A stretch of 64,000 nucleotides of DNA, taken from the NCBI GenBank assembly GCA_000419465.1, contig ATTB01000004.1, forward strand, positions 22,763 through 86,762. Direction: 5' to 3'. Source of the DNA: an alpha proteobacterium SCGC AAA028-C07. GTDB taxonomy: Bacteria > Pseudomonadota > Alphaproteobacteria > Pelagibacterales > Pelagibacteraceae. Position 1 is the first letter of the stretch, and each line of letters begins with the position of its first letter. Positions 1 to 8,152 of this stretch are shown piece by piece. A program made the translations under genes and the position numbers. Under the pieces are notes generated by a model that was given only the letters and a program-made list of their open reading frames with translations, ran no database searches and had not been told where the DNA came from.

Positions 1-164
1 TTGGTGGTTTGCTTGTAGGTGCTGTTGAAAAAGTTTTAGAAGTTTATATTGGACCTTACTTTAAAGGTGGAATCGAAGCATGGGCTCCATATATGTTATC
101 AATATTATTTTTACTCTATAGACCAGAAGGTTTATTTGGAGAGAAAATAATTAGGAGAGTTTAA
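1..164 (+). CDS. livH: Branched-chain amino acid ABC transporter permease LivH, C-terminal fragment
   Basis: The window opens inside an ORF in the frame starting at base 3 that ends at TAA 162-164. It encodes about 53 residues including 'LLYRPEGLFGEK', the usual C-terminal signature of LivH/LivM-type inner-membrane permeases. LivH pairs with LivM to form the channel of the high-affinity branched-chain amino acid importer. The gene lies three bases upstream of livM on the same strand, as in liv operons. The 5' end is outside the window, so only the last membrane segment and tail are visible. Confidence 0.85.
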   Translation, partial: GGLLVGAVEKVLEVYIGPYFKGGIEAWAPYMLSILFLLYRPEGLFGEKIIRRV

Positions 165-167
165 TTT

Positions 168-1196
168 ATGAAACCTGTTTTTATGAAATACACAAAAGCT
201 GACATTATAAATTTTGTTGTTTTGTTAGTAATAGGTTTTTTGGTTATCCCAAATGTTATTAAAACTGATTATTGGTACACTTCTATTTTAATACCTTGGT
301 TATGCTTAACTCTTGCAGCTCTGGGTCAAAATATTGTTATGGGATATACCGGACAATTATCGTTGGGTGCAGCAGGCTTTATGTGTGCGGGCGCCTATGC
401 ATGTTACAATATGATGCTTCGAATACAAGATATGCCTTTCTTAGGAGCATTAGTTTTATCAGGATTAATTGCAGCGGGTCTTGGAATTATATTTGGATTA
501 CCCAGTCTTAGAATTAGAGGAATTTATTTAATGGTTGCAACTTTAGCATCACAATTTTTTATTGTGTGGGTAATAGACAAATTCGGTTGGTTTAAAAACT
601 ATGACGTTTCTGGATCAACAACTTTTCAAAAAATTAATATAAATGGGGTGGCTTTTACTAGTGGGCATATGATGTATCTTTTAGTAGCAGCAATTGTAGT
701 CGTTATAACGCTACTCGCAATTAATATGGCTCGTGGTTCTACAGGCAGAAACTGGATGGCAGTTAGAGATATGGATATAGCCGCAGAGTCTATGGGGGTT
801 TCACTCTTAAAAACTAAGTTACAAGCTTTTGCAATTAATGCTTTTTTATGTGGTATCGCTGGTGCTCTTTATACTTATACGTATTTAAAAACTGTTGAGC
901 CGTTTGCTGCCTTTAATATTAGTTTATCTTTTAAAATTATGTTTATGGCGATCATTGGGGGACTTGGAACAATTTCAGGCGCATTTATTGGTGCAGCATT
1001 TATTTTGCTTTTCCCAGTTGTTCTAAATGCAATTGGTAACAATGTATTCCACGGCATGATTGATGCAACAATCATAAGTGCCATTGAGCAAGTCGTATTT
1101 GGTGGATTAATCATAACATTAATGATTTTTGAGCCGCTTGGATTTGCAAAATTATGGGAAACATTAAAACAAAAAGTAATAAGAAAAAAATCTTAA
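168..1196 (+). CDS. livM: Branched-chain amino acid ABC transporter permease LivM
   Basis: This 342-residue polytopic inner-membrane protein has the family motif 'GYTGQLSLGAAGF' near residue 60. It also has the cytoplasmic coupling loop 'AVRDMDIAAESMGVS' near residue 200 that contacts the ATPase subunits. Length and hydrophobic pattern fit LivM. The start at 168 follows an AGGAG in the livH tail; a second Met six codons in is possible. It is transcribed with livH. The 3' end overlaps a small downstream ORF. The substrate is inferred from family only; amide or urea transporters of this family look similar. Confidence 0.88.
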   Translation: MKPVFMKYTKADIINFVVLLVIGFLVIPNVIKTDYWYTSILIPWLCLTLAALGQNIVMGYTGQLSLGAAGFMCAGAYACYNMMLRIQDMPFLGALVLSGLIAAGLGIIFGLPSLRIRGIYLMVATLASQFFIVWVIDKFGWFKNYDVSGSTTFQKININGVAFTSGHMMYLLVAAIVVVITLLAINMARGSTGRNWMAVRDMDIAAESMGVSLLKTKLQAFAINAFLCGIAGALYTYTYLKTVEPFAAFNISLSFKIMFMAIIGGLGTISGAFIGAAFILLFPVVLNAIGNNVFHGMIDATIISAIEQVVFGGLIITLMIFEPLGFAKLWETLKQKVIRKKS

Positions 1197-1465
1197 TTTA
1201 TTTTATTGCAGCGATTGGCATCGCGGTCATTATTTTAATAACAATAATCTTTGCAACCCGTAAATCTGCATTAGAAAAATGTGCAGATGTAGGCTTTATT
1301 TATATTTGGGGTGAGCAAAATAAAGCTTATTTAAACAAGAGTTTTAAGGAAAAAATGAATGATAATAAGAATTTTAAAGACTTTCCTTATACAAAAATAT
1401 TTGGAATTTGCGATCAAAGCCAACAACAATACCCAGAAAAGTTTAAAGAAAAATGGGGAAAGTAA
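1154..1465 (+). CDS. Small single-pass membrane protein, unknown function
   Basis: This 103-residue ORF starts inside the last 43 bases of livM in another frame and ends 8 bases before the convergent fhs stop. After a Lys-rich N-terminus it has one membrane segment (about residues 13-33), then a roughly 65-residue soluble domain with two cysteines and many Lys, Phe and Tyr. The layout suggests an anchored periplasmic domain. No family was recognised. It may be translationally coupled to livM. The long overlap makes the exact start uncertain, but the composition after the livM stop looks coding. Confidence 0.6.
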   Translation: MGNIKTKSNKKKILIYFIAAIGIAVIILITIIFATRKSALEKCADVGFIYIWGEQNKAYLNKSFKEKMNDNKNFKDFPYTKIFGICDQSQQQYPEKFKEKWGK

Positions 1466-1473
1466 TTAAGTTT

Positions 1474-3144
1474 TTATAAACCAACAATCTTACCATTAAT
1501 ATAATCAATACTTTCCGCCGAAGGTATTTTTGATAATCCAGGCATTGTCATTATATTTCCAGAAATTATAACAATAAATTCAGCTCCAGCAGAAAAACGA
1601 ATTTCACGAACAACAATACTATGGTTTGAAGGGGCTCCTCTTAATTTGGGATCTGTAGAAAAAGAACTTTGAGTTTTTGCAATACAAATTGGAAAGTGTC
1701 CGTATCCTGTATCTTGTAAATTTTGAATTTGCGCTTTTACTTTATTGTCCATAGTAACTTCACTTGCTCTATAAATTTTCTTTGCAACTTTATTAATTTT
1801 TTCAATTAACGTGTCTTTATCTTCATAGGCATATTGCATTTTTTGATTAGAATTTTCAGATAACTCAATAACAATTTTTGCAAGATCAACAGCTCCTTTG
1901 CCACCATCACTCCAGTGTGAAGAAAGTACAGTTTTTACATTTAATTTTTTCATTCTTTCAAAGATTAACTGAATTTCTGCTGGTGTATCACTTGTAAATT
2001 TATTAATAGCTACAACGCAGGGTAAATTAAAAACCTTAGTCATGTTCTCAACATGACGTTCTAAATTAACAAGACCTTTATCAAGAGCAGAGATATCTTC
2101 TTTAGTTAAGTTAGAAAGTTCGGCGCCGCCGTGATATTTGATTGCTCGAACGGTTGCAACCAATACAGTTACTGAAGGATAGAGACCAGTTTTTCTGCAT
2201 TTAATATCAATAAATTTTTCAGCGCCTAAGTCAGCTCCAAAACCAGCTTCAGTAACTACGTAGTCTGCAATTTTTAATGCTGCTTTTGTAGCTATTACTG
2301 AATTACAACCATGTGCAATATTTGCAAACGGACCACCATGAATAAAGACTGGATTGTTTTCTAACGTCTGTACTAAGTTTGGAGCTAATGCATCTTTTAA
2401 AAGTGCAGTCATTGCACCAACGGCTTTTAAATCTTTTGCAAGAACGGGTTCATTTTTATTATTATAAGCTACAACAATTTGACTAAGACGTTTTTTTAAA
2501 TCTTCAATGGAAGTCGAAAGGCAAAAGATCGCCATGATCTCAGATGCAGCTACAATGTCAAAGCCCCCTTCACGTGGAAAGCCCTCTTTTTTTTCATTTA
2601 ATCCTAAAGTAATTTTGCGTAAAGCGCGGTCATTCATATCTATCGTACGTCTCCATTGAATAGTTTTGATATCAATTCCTAATTCATTGCCGTGATAAAT
2701 ATGATTATCTAACATTGCTGCTAACAAATTATGAGCAGCAGCAATTGCCGCAAAATCACCTGTGAAATGAAAATTAATATCTTCCATTGGTACTATCTGA
2801 GCCAGTCCACCACCTGTAGCTCCACCTTTAATTCCAAAGACAGGACCTAAGGAAGGCTCACGTAAACAAATCATTGTTTTTTTTCCAATGCTATTTAGAG
2901 CATCTCCTAAACCCACTGTTGTTGTAGTTTTTCCTTCTCCAGCAGGAGTTGGACTTATGGCTGTAACTAAAATTAGTTTTCCATCTTGTTTATTTTTTAA
3001 TTTATCTAAAAAAGAAAAAGAAACTTTCGCTTTATAACGACCGTAATTTTCAAGATCATCCTCATGGATACCTAATCGCCCTTTTGCGATGTTAGATATC
3101 TTTTGTATTTTGGCTTTTTGAGCTATCTCAATATCACTTGGCAT
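1474..3144 (-). CDS. fhs: Formate--tetrahydrofolate ligase
   Basis: This 556-residue cytosolic enzyme makes 10-formyl-THF from formate, THF and ATP, feeding one-carbon units into purine and methionine metabolism. The ATP-binding loop '[11 protein letters not shown]' lies at residues 66-76. The family blocks '[20 protein letters not shown]' and, near the C-terminus, '[12 protein letters not shown]' are intact. Full family length. It is convergent with the liv genes and has its own upstream gap of about 180 bases. SAR11-type cells rely heavily on one-carbon oxidation, so the gene fits the lineage. Confidence 0.96.
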   Translation of the reverse strand: MPSDIEIAQKAKIQKISNIAKGRLGIHEDDLENYGRYKAKVSFSFLDKLKNKQDGKLILVTAISPTPAGEGKTTTTVGLGDALNSIGKKTMICLREPSLGPVFGIKGGATGGGLAQIVPMEDINFHFTGDFAAIAAAHNLLAAMLDNHIYHGNELGIDIKTIQWRRTIDMNDRALRKITLGLNEKKEGFPREGGFDIVAASEIMAIFCLSTSIEDLKKRLSQIVVAYNNKNEPVLAKDLKAVGAMTALLKDALAPNLVQTLENNPVFIHGGPFANIAHGCNSVIATKAALKIADYVVTEAGFGADLGAEKFIDIKCRKTGLYPSVTVLVATVRAIKYHGGAELSNLTKEDISALDKGLVNLERHVENMTKVFNLPCVVAINKFTSDTPAEIQLIFERMKKLNVKTVLSSHWSDGGKGAVDLAKIVIELSENSNQKMQYAYEDKDTLIEKINKVAKKIYRASEVTMDNKVKAQIQNLQDTGYGHFPICIAKTQSSFSTDPKLRGAPSNHSIVVREIRFSAGAEFIVIISGNIMTMPGLSKIPSAESIDYINGKIVGL

Positions 3145-3328
3145 AATGTTTTTTAATCATTTTTAAGTATTAATCAGATTGTATCTTAAGTAAGTTTTTT
3201 TAAAATATACTAGAAAATATTAGCAATTAATACGTACATTATCTTTCACTTCTATTATTTCAAATTTATATTTGATAATAAATTTGTTCAATAATTTTTT
3301 AAATTATTCTAAATTTATATCTAGTTTT

Positions 3329-4006
3329 CTACTGAAGAGGATTGTCAAGGTGTCCCGTTTTAACATAAATCAGCGCACCTTCTGATTTTGTAAAAGGGGC
3401 ATGTTTACTGTAACAAGGACTTCTTATCCAAGTATGTTTTGGATAATAATTATGTTCATCGTGAAATACTCCATCTAATACAAATATCTCTTCACCTCCT
3501 GGATGAACATGCGGGTTAAAAATAGTATTTGGTGCCCAACGCACTAAAGCAGTGCTAACTCCATTAAATTCATGTAGTGGCATAACCGATAAACCCGGAA
3601 CTAATCCTTGGTACCAAATTTCTGTTTGAGTATTTATTTTAACAATTGCAATATCTTCAGGATGAAAGTGTCTTAATTTAACAAATAATGTGCAGCCTGT
3701 TTTTGAATAGGGTGAGTGCTTACTATTGGGTGGATTTCGCAAATAAGTACCTGCAGAATAATTACCGTTTTCATCAGAGAATGTTCCATCAAGAACTAAT
3801 ATTTCCTCTCCTTCGCCATGCTCATGTTGAGTAAAAGTGGAGTTTGGTTTGTATTTTACAATTGAACTTGCTTTTGCAACTTCACCCCCGACGCGGTCTA
3901 AATAAGCTCTATTAATTCCAGGAACAGGTGATGGGTTCCAAGTCATTTCTTCAGGCTTTATTACAACTTTTAATTTAAAATCTGCATTTATTTTCATAGC
4001 ATCCAT
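3329..4006 (-). CDS. Double-cupin protein, ChrR-like
   Basis: This 225-residue protein is built from two cupin repeats. The first carries 'HEHGEGEEILVLDG' and the second 'HVHPGGEEIFVLDG', each with the His-x-His...Glu metal-ligand pattern, and each is followed by 'R(N/S)P...SKH'. Such tandem cupins resemble the C-terminal domain of ChrR anti-sigma factors and related oxygenase-like proteins. The zinc-binding anti-sigma N-terminal part is absent, so it is not an anti-sigma factor by sequence. It probably binds a divalent metal in the cytoplasm; the substrate is unknown. A second Met at codon 4 could be the start. Confidence 0.75.
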   Translation of the reverse strand: MDAMKINADFKLKVVIKPEEMTWNPSPVPGINRAYLDRVGGEVAKASSIVKYKPNSTFTQHEHGEGEEILVLDGTFSDENGNYSAGTYLRNPPNSKHSPYSKTGCTLFVKLRHFHPEDIAIVKINTQTEIWYQGLVPGLSVMPLHEFNGVSTALVRWAPNTIFNPHVHPGGEEIFVLDGVFHDEHNYYPKHTWIRSPCYSKHAPFTKSEGALIYVKTGHLDNPLQ

Positions 4007-4084
4007 ACTAACTTAAAAATTAACTATTACTTAGTTTATAATTTTCAAGAATTACCGTGTAATATCAATTAATATAAAATCTTA

Positions 4085-4948
4085 ATGGCAATAAATTTTA
4101 ATATCTGGTTTAAAAGAACTTTAATTATAATTACTTCGCTTCTTATCGTTGGCTGCAGTGTTGTGACTTTAGGCTACAACCGCTTGCCGTTTCTTACAAT
4201 TTTTGAATTAGACTCCATTGTTGATTTAACTGAGGAACAAGAAAACCTCTCACGCATTCAACTTGATGCTTGGTTAGAATGGCACCGAGAAAAGCATCTT
4301 CCACAATATATTGTAAAATTAGAACAATGGGAAAAACTGATTATACAAGATTTAACCCCAGGTCAGTTTTGTAAAGAAGTAGATGTAATTAGAACTTTTA
4401 CCAATGAAGCAGTTGAAAAATTTATTCCAGCTCTCATTCCAATAGCTACAACTTTAACACCAGCTCAAATTGATAATTGGAATAAGTATCAGGAAGAAAA
4501 AGATAAAGAATTTGTTGAAAATTTTGGCAAAGGTAAGAAGGGTGAGATTATTAATGAGAAAAGATTAAAAAGAGCCATCGAACGAGCAGAGATGCTTTAT
4601 GGAACATTGAATACAAATCAAAAAGAAGCTTTGGCTAAACGATTAGAAAAAAGTGTGTTTAATGTTGAACAAGTTTTACCTGAAAGAAAACGCAGACACC
4701 AAGATGCAATAAATGCAGTAAAACTTATCCAATCAGGTGCAAAACCTTATTCAACTTTAAAAGCAGTGTGGGACCGTAATCAAAAATCACCCAATCCAAA
4801 CTATGCAGCTTATAGTGATAAAATGTTACAAGATGGTTGTAGTCAGTTATCTGAACTACATAATAAAACTACATTAGAACAACGCAAAAAAGCAGCACAG
4901 AAATTAAACGGTTATCGAAAAGATTTTGAAACTTTAATCAAACCCTAA
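4085..4948 (+). CDS. DUF6279-family lipoprotein
   Basis: This 287-residue protein has a lipoprotein signal ending 'LLIVGC' (Cys near residue 24), followed by 'YNRLPFLTIFELDSIVDL' and 'LEWHREKHLPQY', typical of the proteobacterial DUF6279 lipoproteins. The mature part is helical and charged and lies in the periplasm. The function of the family is unknown to me. It is divergent from the cupin gene, with about 78 bases between starts. Confidence 0.75.
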   Translation: MAINFNIWFKRTLIIITSLLIVGCSVVTLGYNRLPFLTIFELDSIVDLTEEQENLSRIQLDAWLEWHREKHLPQYIVKLEQWEKLIIQDLTPGQFCKEVDVIRTFTNEAVEKFIPALIPIATTLTPAQIDNWNKYQEEKDKEFVENFGKGKKGEIINEKRLKRAIERAEMLYGTLNTNQKEALAKRLEKSVFNVEQVLPERKRRHQDAINAVKLIQSGAKPYSTLKAVWDRNQKSPNPNYAAYSDKMLQDGCSQLSELHNKTTLEQRKKAAQKLNGYRKDFETLIKP

Positions 4949-5009
4949 ATTTAATTATTTTTTTAAATTTTATTCTCAATTTATATCGATCTATGATATT
5001 ATCTAAACA

Positions 5010-5102
5010 ATGCTAAAAGATTGGTACATTTATATTTTATATGGCTTAGCTTTAGGCTTTGCTATTTATCTAGGCGATAAATACATATTTAATTTTTTAT
5101 AA
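5010..5102 (+). CDS. Putative 30-residue membrane peptide
   Basis: ATG at 5010 opens a 30-codon ORF ending TAA at 5100-5102, too short for the ORF track. The peptide begins 'MLKDWYIYILYGLALGF' and is one hydrophobic helix with an Asp/Lys pair near the end. It lies 13 bases before the next membrane-protein gene on the same strand, which suggests cotranscription. No family recognised; coding status rests on position and membrane-like composition only. Confidence 0.35.
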   Translation: MLKDWYIYILYGLALGFAIYLGDKYIFNFL

Positions 5103-5115
5103 ACGGTATAATTAA

Positions 5116-5382
5116 ATGAACATCGAGCTTATTGTGGCTATTATATTGGCGATGATTTCATCCTTATTACCATCGATTTATAAAAAAATTACCGACAGTG
5201 CCAATATTGCAAACCCTTACATTATTGCAGCAGCTTTAATTTTGGGAACTCTTACAGCTTGTGTTTTTTATTCCTTAATTACAATTGGATTATTAGGAAC
5301 TTTATATTACTTCGTTATTTATATTTTTATCGCAGGCTCTATTTTTCTTACTCAATATTTAGTAAAGCTAAATTCAAAATAA
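5116..5382 (+). CDS. Small integral membrane protein, unknown
   Basis: This 88-residue ORF has a first hydrophobic helix at about residues 3-20, a short loop containing 'KKITDSANI', and two more helices to residue 80. No conserved motif was recognised. It directly follows the 30-residue ORF, so the two may form a small membrane-protein pair. Codon use is like its neighbours. Confidence 0.55.
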   Translation: MNIELIVAIILAMISSLLPSIYKKITDSANIANPYIIAAALILGTLTACVFYSLITIGLLGTLYYFVIYIFIAGSIFLTQYLVKLNSK

Positions 5383-5466
5383 AACGTCTTTTTATTATTA
5401 CATTCATTAGCTTTTGCATCTGCCGCACTGATTAAATACATATTTTAACAGCACAGTTATTAAACT

Positions 5467-5643
5467 TTATACAAATGGAAATAAGAAATTGAGTAAGTAA
5501 TTTAGTAAATTTAAGAATATAGATGAAAAAAAGAAAGTAATTAGAACAAGAATAATAATTAAAAGTATTATTTTTTTAAAAAAATTATTTTCTTTGATTG
5601 TTTCTTTTAGTTTATTATCAACTTTTTTTTTATTATTTTTCAT
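5467..5643 (-). CDS. Putative 58-residue single-pass membrane protein
   Basis: This ORF, just below the track's length cutoff, reads from ATG at 5643 to TAA at 5467. It begins 'MKNNKKKVDNKLKETIKEN' and then has one long hydrophobic segment with many Leu, Ile and Phe. Its ATG lies three bases after the stop of the 142-residue membrane protein on the same strand, which fits translational coupling. A basic N-terminus followed by one helix suggests an N-in inner-membrane topology. Function unknown. Confidence 0.45.
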   Translation of the reverse strand: MKNNKKKVDNKLKETIKENNFFKKIILLIIILVLITFFFSSIFLNLLNYLLNFLFPFV

Positions 5644-5646
5644 TAA

Positions 5647-6075
5647 TTAATACTCAATATTGTTCATAATCATCATTATTATAAAGAAGATTTTTAGAGA
5701 GTGATCTGCAATTAATACTAAATATAATTTCTTATTCTGAATATTTTTTAAGTAAGCAGAGGATTCAAGTTTTAAAAAATTAAATTCCATAATCAAGAAA
5801 CTGAAAAGATTTAATAAAAAGAATACGCCTATATACATTATTGCGTACCCAACAATTAGTTCCATATTCAGCCTTACGCTCAATATAACTAATGAAAAAA
5901 TAAGGTTAAAAAGTAAATATTTTCCATAAATATTAAATAATGAGCGTAAGTGATAGTTGATATCGCTCTTATTTTTAAAAATTATATAAAATAAGAAGAA
6001 ACCTAGTAGGGTTATGCTTAAAGCCAACATAATCCACGGCAAAAAATAAACTACGTTAAAAATAAAGTAATTCAT
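5647..6075 (-). CDS. Multi-pass membrane protein, unknown
   Basis: This 142-residue, very hydrophobic protein has about four predicted membrane helices (roughly residues 10-32, 50-68, 72-95 and 122-138). No conserved catalytic motif is visible and no family was recognised. It lies downstream of pal on the same strand, 34 bases after it, and is followed immediately by a small one-helix ORF. Confidence 0.55.
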   Translation of the reverse strand: MNYFIFNVVYFLPWIMLALSITLLGFFLFYIIFKNKSDINYHLRSLFNIYGKYLLFNLIFSLVILSVRLNMELIVGYAIMYIGVFFLLNLFSFLIMEFNFLKLESSAYLKNIQNKKLYLVLIADHSLKIFFIIMMIMNNIEY

Positions 6076-6109
6076 TAATTAACTAACTAATTCGCGTTAA
6101 GTTAATGAA

Positions 6110-6592
6110 CTAATTAATTTTTACAGTAACTGTTCTTCTGTTTTGAGACCAAGCAATAGCATTTGAAGCAGGATTAACAGGTCTTTCTTTTCCATAGCTG
6201 ACAACATTTATTCTATTAGAAGCTAATCCATTGGCCATTAAATAATCTTTAACAGCAGTGGCTCTTTTTTCACCCAATGCCAAGTTATATTCTCTTGTTC
6301 CTCTTTCATCAGCATGGCCTTCTAGAGTTACATTTAGATTTGGATTATTTTTTAAGTAGTTCACTTGTTTTAATAATGTTTCTGTACCTTTTGATGAAAT
6401 ATTATATTTATTTGTTGCAAAAAATATCCTGTCAGGAACTCCATCAGCTAAATATTTAATAGTTTCATTTCCTATATAAATATCACCATCAATCTGCGGT
6501 GCTGTTGCCTGTTGAGTTGTTGCTTGTTGAGTTGTACAACTTACAATTAATGTTGAAGCAAGAACTAAAAGTAGGGTTGCTATTTTTTTCAT
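6110..6592 (-). CDS. pal: Peptidoglycan-associated lipoprotein Pal
   Basis: This 160-residue lipoprotein has a signal ending 'STLIVSC' and a Thr/Gln-rich linker. Its OmpA-like peptidoglycan-binding domain (about residues 50-160) carries the signature 'GHADERGTREYNLALGEKRA'. Pal tethers the outer membrane to peptidoglycan as part of Tol-Pal. The start is supported by AAGGAGTC a few bases upstream of the ATG on the minus strand. tolB and ybgF are not adjacent here, unlike many proteobacteria. Confidence 0.93.
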   Translation of the reverse strand: MKKIATLLLVLASTLIVSCTTQQATTQQATAPQIDGDIYIGNETIKYLADGVPDRIFFATNKYNISSKGTETLLKQVNYLKNNPNLNVTLEGHADERGTREYNLALGEKRATAVKDYLMANGLASNRINVVSYGKERPVNPASNAIAWSQNRRTVTVKIN

Positions 6593-6812
6593 TATTTTGA
6601 CTCCTTAAATTTTTTTCTAAACTTTATTTTTAAAATGTGTTCCAAATAAGATTTTTTGCAACTGCTGATTTAATATTCAATCAGAAAGTGATTATTATTT
6701 ATAATGATGATTGCCAGATCTTATTAAGATAGAATTTGTTAATGAAAGAAAAAGAAATAATCATGATAGTATTTGCAGGATTATTTTTATTATTAGTTTT
6801 TTTATAAAAATT

Positions 6813-7106
6813 ATGAAAATTAAAATATTATTTTTACTTGCTCTACTAGGCCTTTATTCTTGCTCTGCAATTTCTGAAAAAGCCACAGAAAAAGCTGCAA
6901 AAGAAAATGCGTATCTTTCAACTTTCTTAAAAGCGCCCTCAGCTAATCTTGTAAAAACTTTTGGAAAACCCACAGAAACTTTAGCTGAAAACGATCAGAC
7001 GATTTATGTTTATGAAGTAAAAGGCAAAGTATTCAATTGTCAGAGAAAATTCACAATTGGTAATAAAAATACTGTCACTGGATTTGTATCCACTTGTTGG
7101 GATTGA
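6813..7106 (+). CDS. Small lipoprotein, unknown
   Basis: The track ORF begins at 6711, but the ATG at 6813 gives a proper lipoprotein signal ending 'LLGLYSC', so the mature start is taken there (97 residues). The domain contains 'FGKPTETLAENDQTIYVYEV' and ends with paired cysteines ('FNCQRKF...VSTCWD'). This resembles BamE/SmpA-like small outer-membrane lipoproteins in outline, but the match is only by eye. The upstream 102 bases in frame are low-complexity AT sequence and probably 5' UTR. Confidence 0.65.
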   Translation: MKIKILFLLALLGLYSCSAISEKATEKAAKENAYLSTFLKAPSANLVKTFGKPTETLAENDQTIYVYEVKGKVFNCQRKFTIGNKNTVTGFVSTCWD

Positions 7107-7153
7107 TATTAAATAATAATAAAGATTAAGTTCATATACTATTTGTAGCATCC

Positions 7154-7507
7154 ATGTATGAATTGCTTGCAACGCTTACGCTCATCATTCATTTTCTCTT
7201 TATTATATTTGTAATCTTTGGAGGTCTGTTATTTTTTATAAAACCTTGGACGTTGTATTTTCATGTTCCAGCATTTCTTTACGGAGTTTATATAGAATTT
7301 ACACAAAGTGTTTGCCCGCTCACTTACTTAGAAAATTATCTATTAACCAAAGCAAATCTTGCAACTTATTCCACAACCTTTATCCAAAATTATCTGTATG
7401 CAATTATTTACCCAATCAATCTAACTAAAGAGATTCAAATTAGTCTTGGAATTGCTCTGCTGATTATAAATGGAATAATTTATGGGTTTATTGTTAAGAG
7501 AAAATAA
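7154..7507 (+). CDS. DUF2784-family membrane protein
   Basis: This 117-residue protein has the DUF2784 arrangement: an N-terminal helix, a central 'FHVPAFLYGVYIEF' segment followed by 'CPLTYLE', and a C-terminal helix. Three to four membrane segments. The family is widespread in proteobacteria with unknown function. It lies about 47 bases after the small lipoprotein gene on the same strand. Confidence 0.75.
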   Translation: MYELLATLTLIIHFLFIIFVIFGGLLFFIKPWTLYFHVPAFLYGVYIEFTQSVCPLTYLENYLLTKANLATYSTTFIQNYLYAIIYPINLTKEIQISLGIALLIINGIIYGFIVKRK

Positions 7508-7628
7508 TCCTAAGCACCTTCGATAATCATGCCAATGGACTTTGCATTACAAAATACGAACTACTAGTATGGTTAAGAACCATGTCTTTCTTCAGCAAGA
7601 ATTTAAAGTAATTTTTAAAAAAATAAGA

Positions 7629-8012
7629 CTATTTTTTCTTTTTATCCATCACGATTGCAACGTGATCTGGATACTTCCACATAGCTCCAGTTATCATATC
7701 TACAATTCCAAGATCGATTGCAATACCAATAACCCCAGCTGTTTGTGCAGATGAAACTATTCTTGTTGTACTTGGTTCATGATTATCTGCAGAACAAGAG
7801 GCTATTAAATCTCCAGCTCCTTTTGAAACTTGTAATAAATTCGATTTACCAGAAACAGTTCCAACTGTTGCATTATCTTTATTAACAATTAAACATTTTG
7901 CTTCAATTGGATCTATTGAGAAAGAAATTACTTGGTTTGTACCTTGAGTAATAGAGGCGCAATTAGCCAGACCTAAAGAAAAAGTGATTATTAATAAAGT
8001 TTTTAAATTCAT
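7629..8012 (-). CDS. Lipoprotein with PEGA-like core, unknown
   Basis: This 127-residue lipoprotein has a signal ending 'LGLANC', then 'SITQGTNQVISFSI' and a C-terminal hydrophobic stretch 'AGVIGIAIDLGIVDMITGAMWKYP'. The glycine-rich 'G..IDLG..D..TGA.W.YP' block is typical of a common family of short proteobacterial lipoproteins. It is divergent from the pilus operon, whose first gene starts 140 bases away. Function unknown. Confidence 0.65.
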   Translation of the reverse strand: MNLKTLLIITFSLGLANCASITQGTNQVISFSIDPIEAKCLIVNKDNATVGTVSGKSNLLQVSKGAGDLIASCSADNHEPSTTRIVSSAQTAGVIGIAIDLGIVDMITGAMWKYPDHVAIVMDKKKK

Positions 8013-8080
8013 ATTGTTCTAACTTACGTTAATCTCATCAAATCAACAATCTAATATCAATATTTTATGCAAATATATTC

Positions 8081-8109
8081 TTGTCAGGGTTGTTAATCTG
8101 TGCTCAAAT
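8081..8109 (+). promoter_or_regulatory. Candidate sigma-70 promoter of the pilus operon
   Basis: TTGTCA (8081-8086) matches the -35 consensus in five of six positions. It is followed after exactly 17 bases by TCAAAT (four of six). It lies 44 bases upstream of the pilM-pilN start in the divergent gap. In such AT-rich DNA chance matches are common, so this is only a candidate. Confidence 0.3.
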
Positions 8110-8152
8110 TAGATGTTTTTAAATAGCAATTTAAGATTTTAAAATATTTTTC

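Noticed and set aside
3261-3308. Two AT-rich inverted repeats downstream of the cupin gene
   Set aside because: They are perfect but made only of weak pairs, and neither is followed by a U-tract in the relevant direction.
4947-4970. AAATTTAA/TTAAATTT hairpin after the DUF6279 gene as terminator
   Set aside because: All-AT stem of eight pairs, expected often by chance at this base composition, with no proper U-tract.
7508-7628. Possible gene remnant on the minus strand (frame ending CNAKSIGMIIEGA)
   Set aside because: Only about 15 residues look coding and stops precede them. No family could be named, so it is left as unassigned intergenic DNA.
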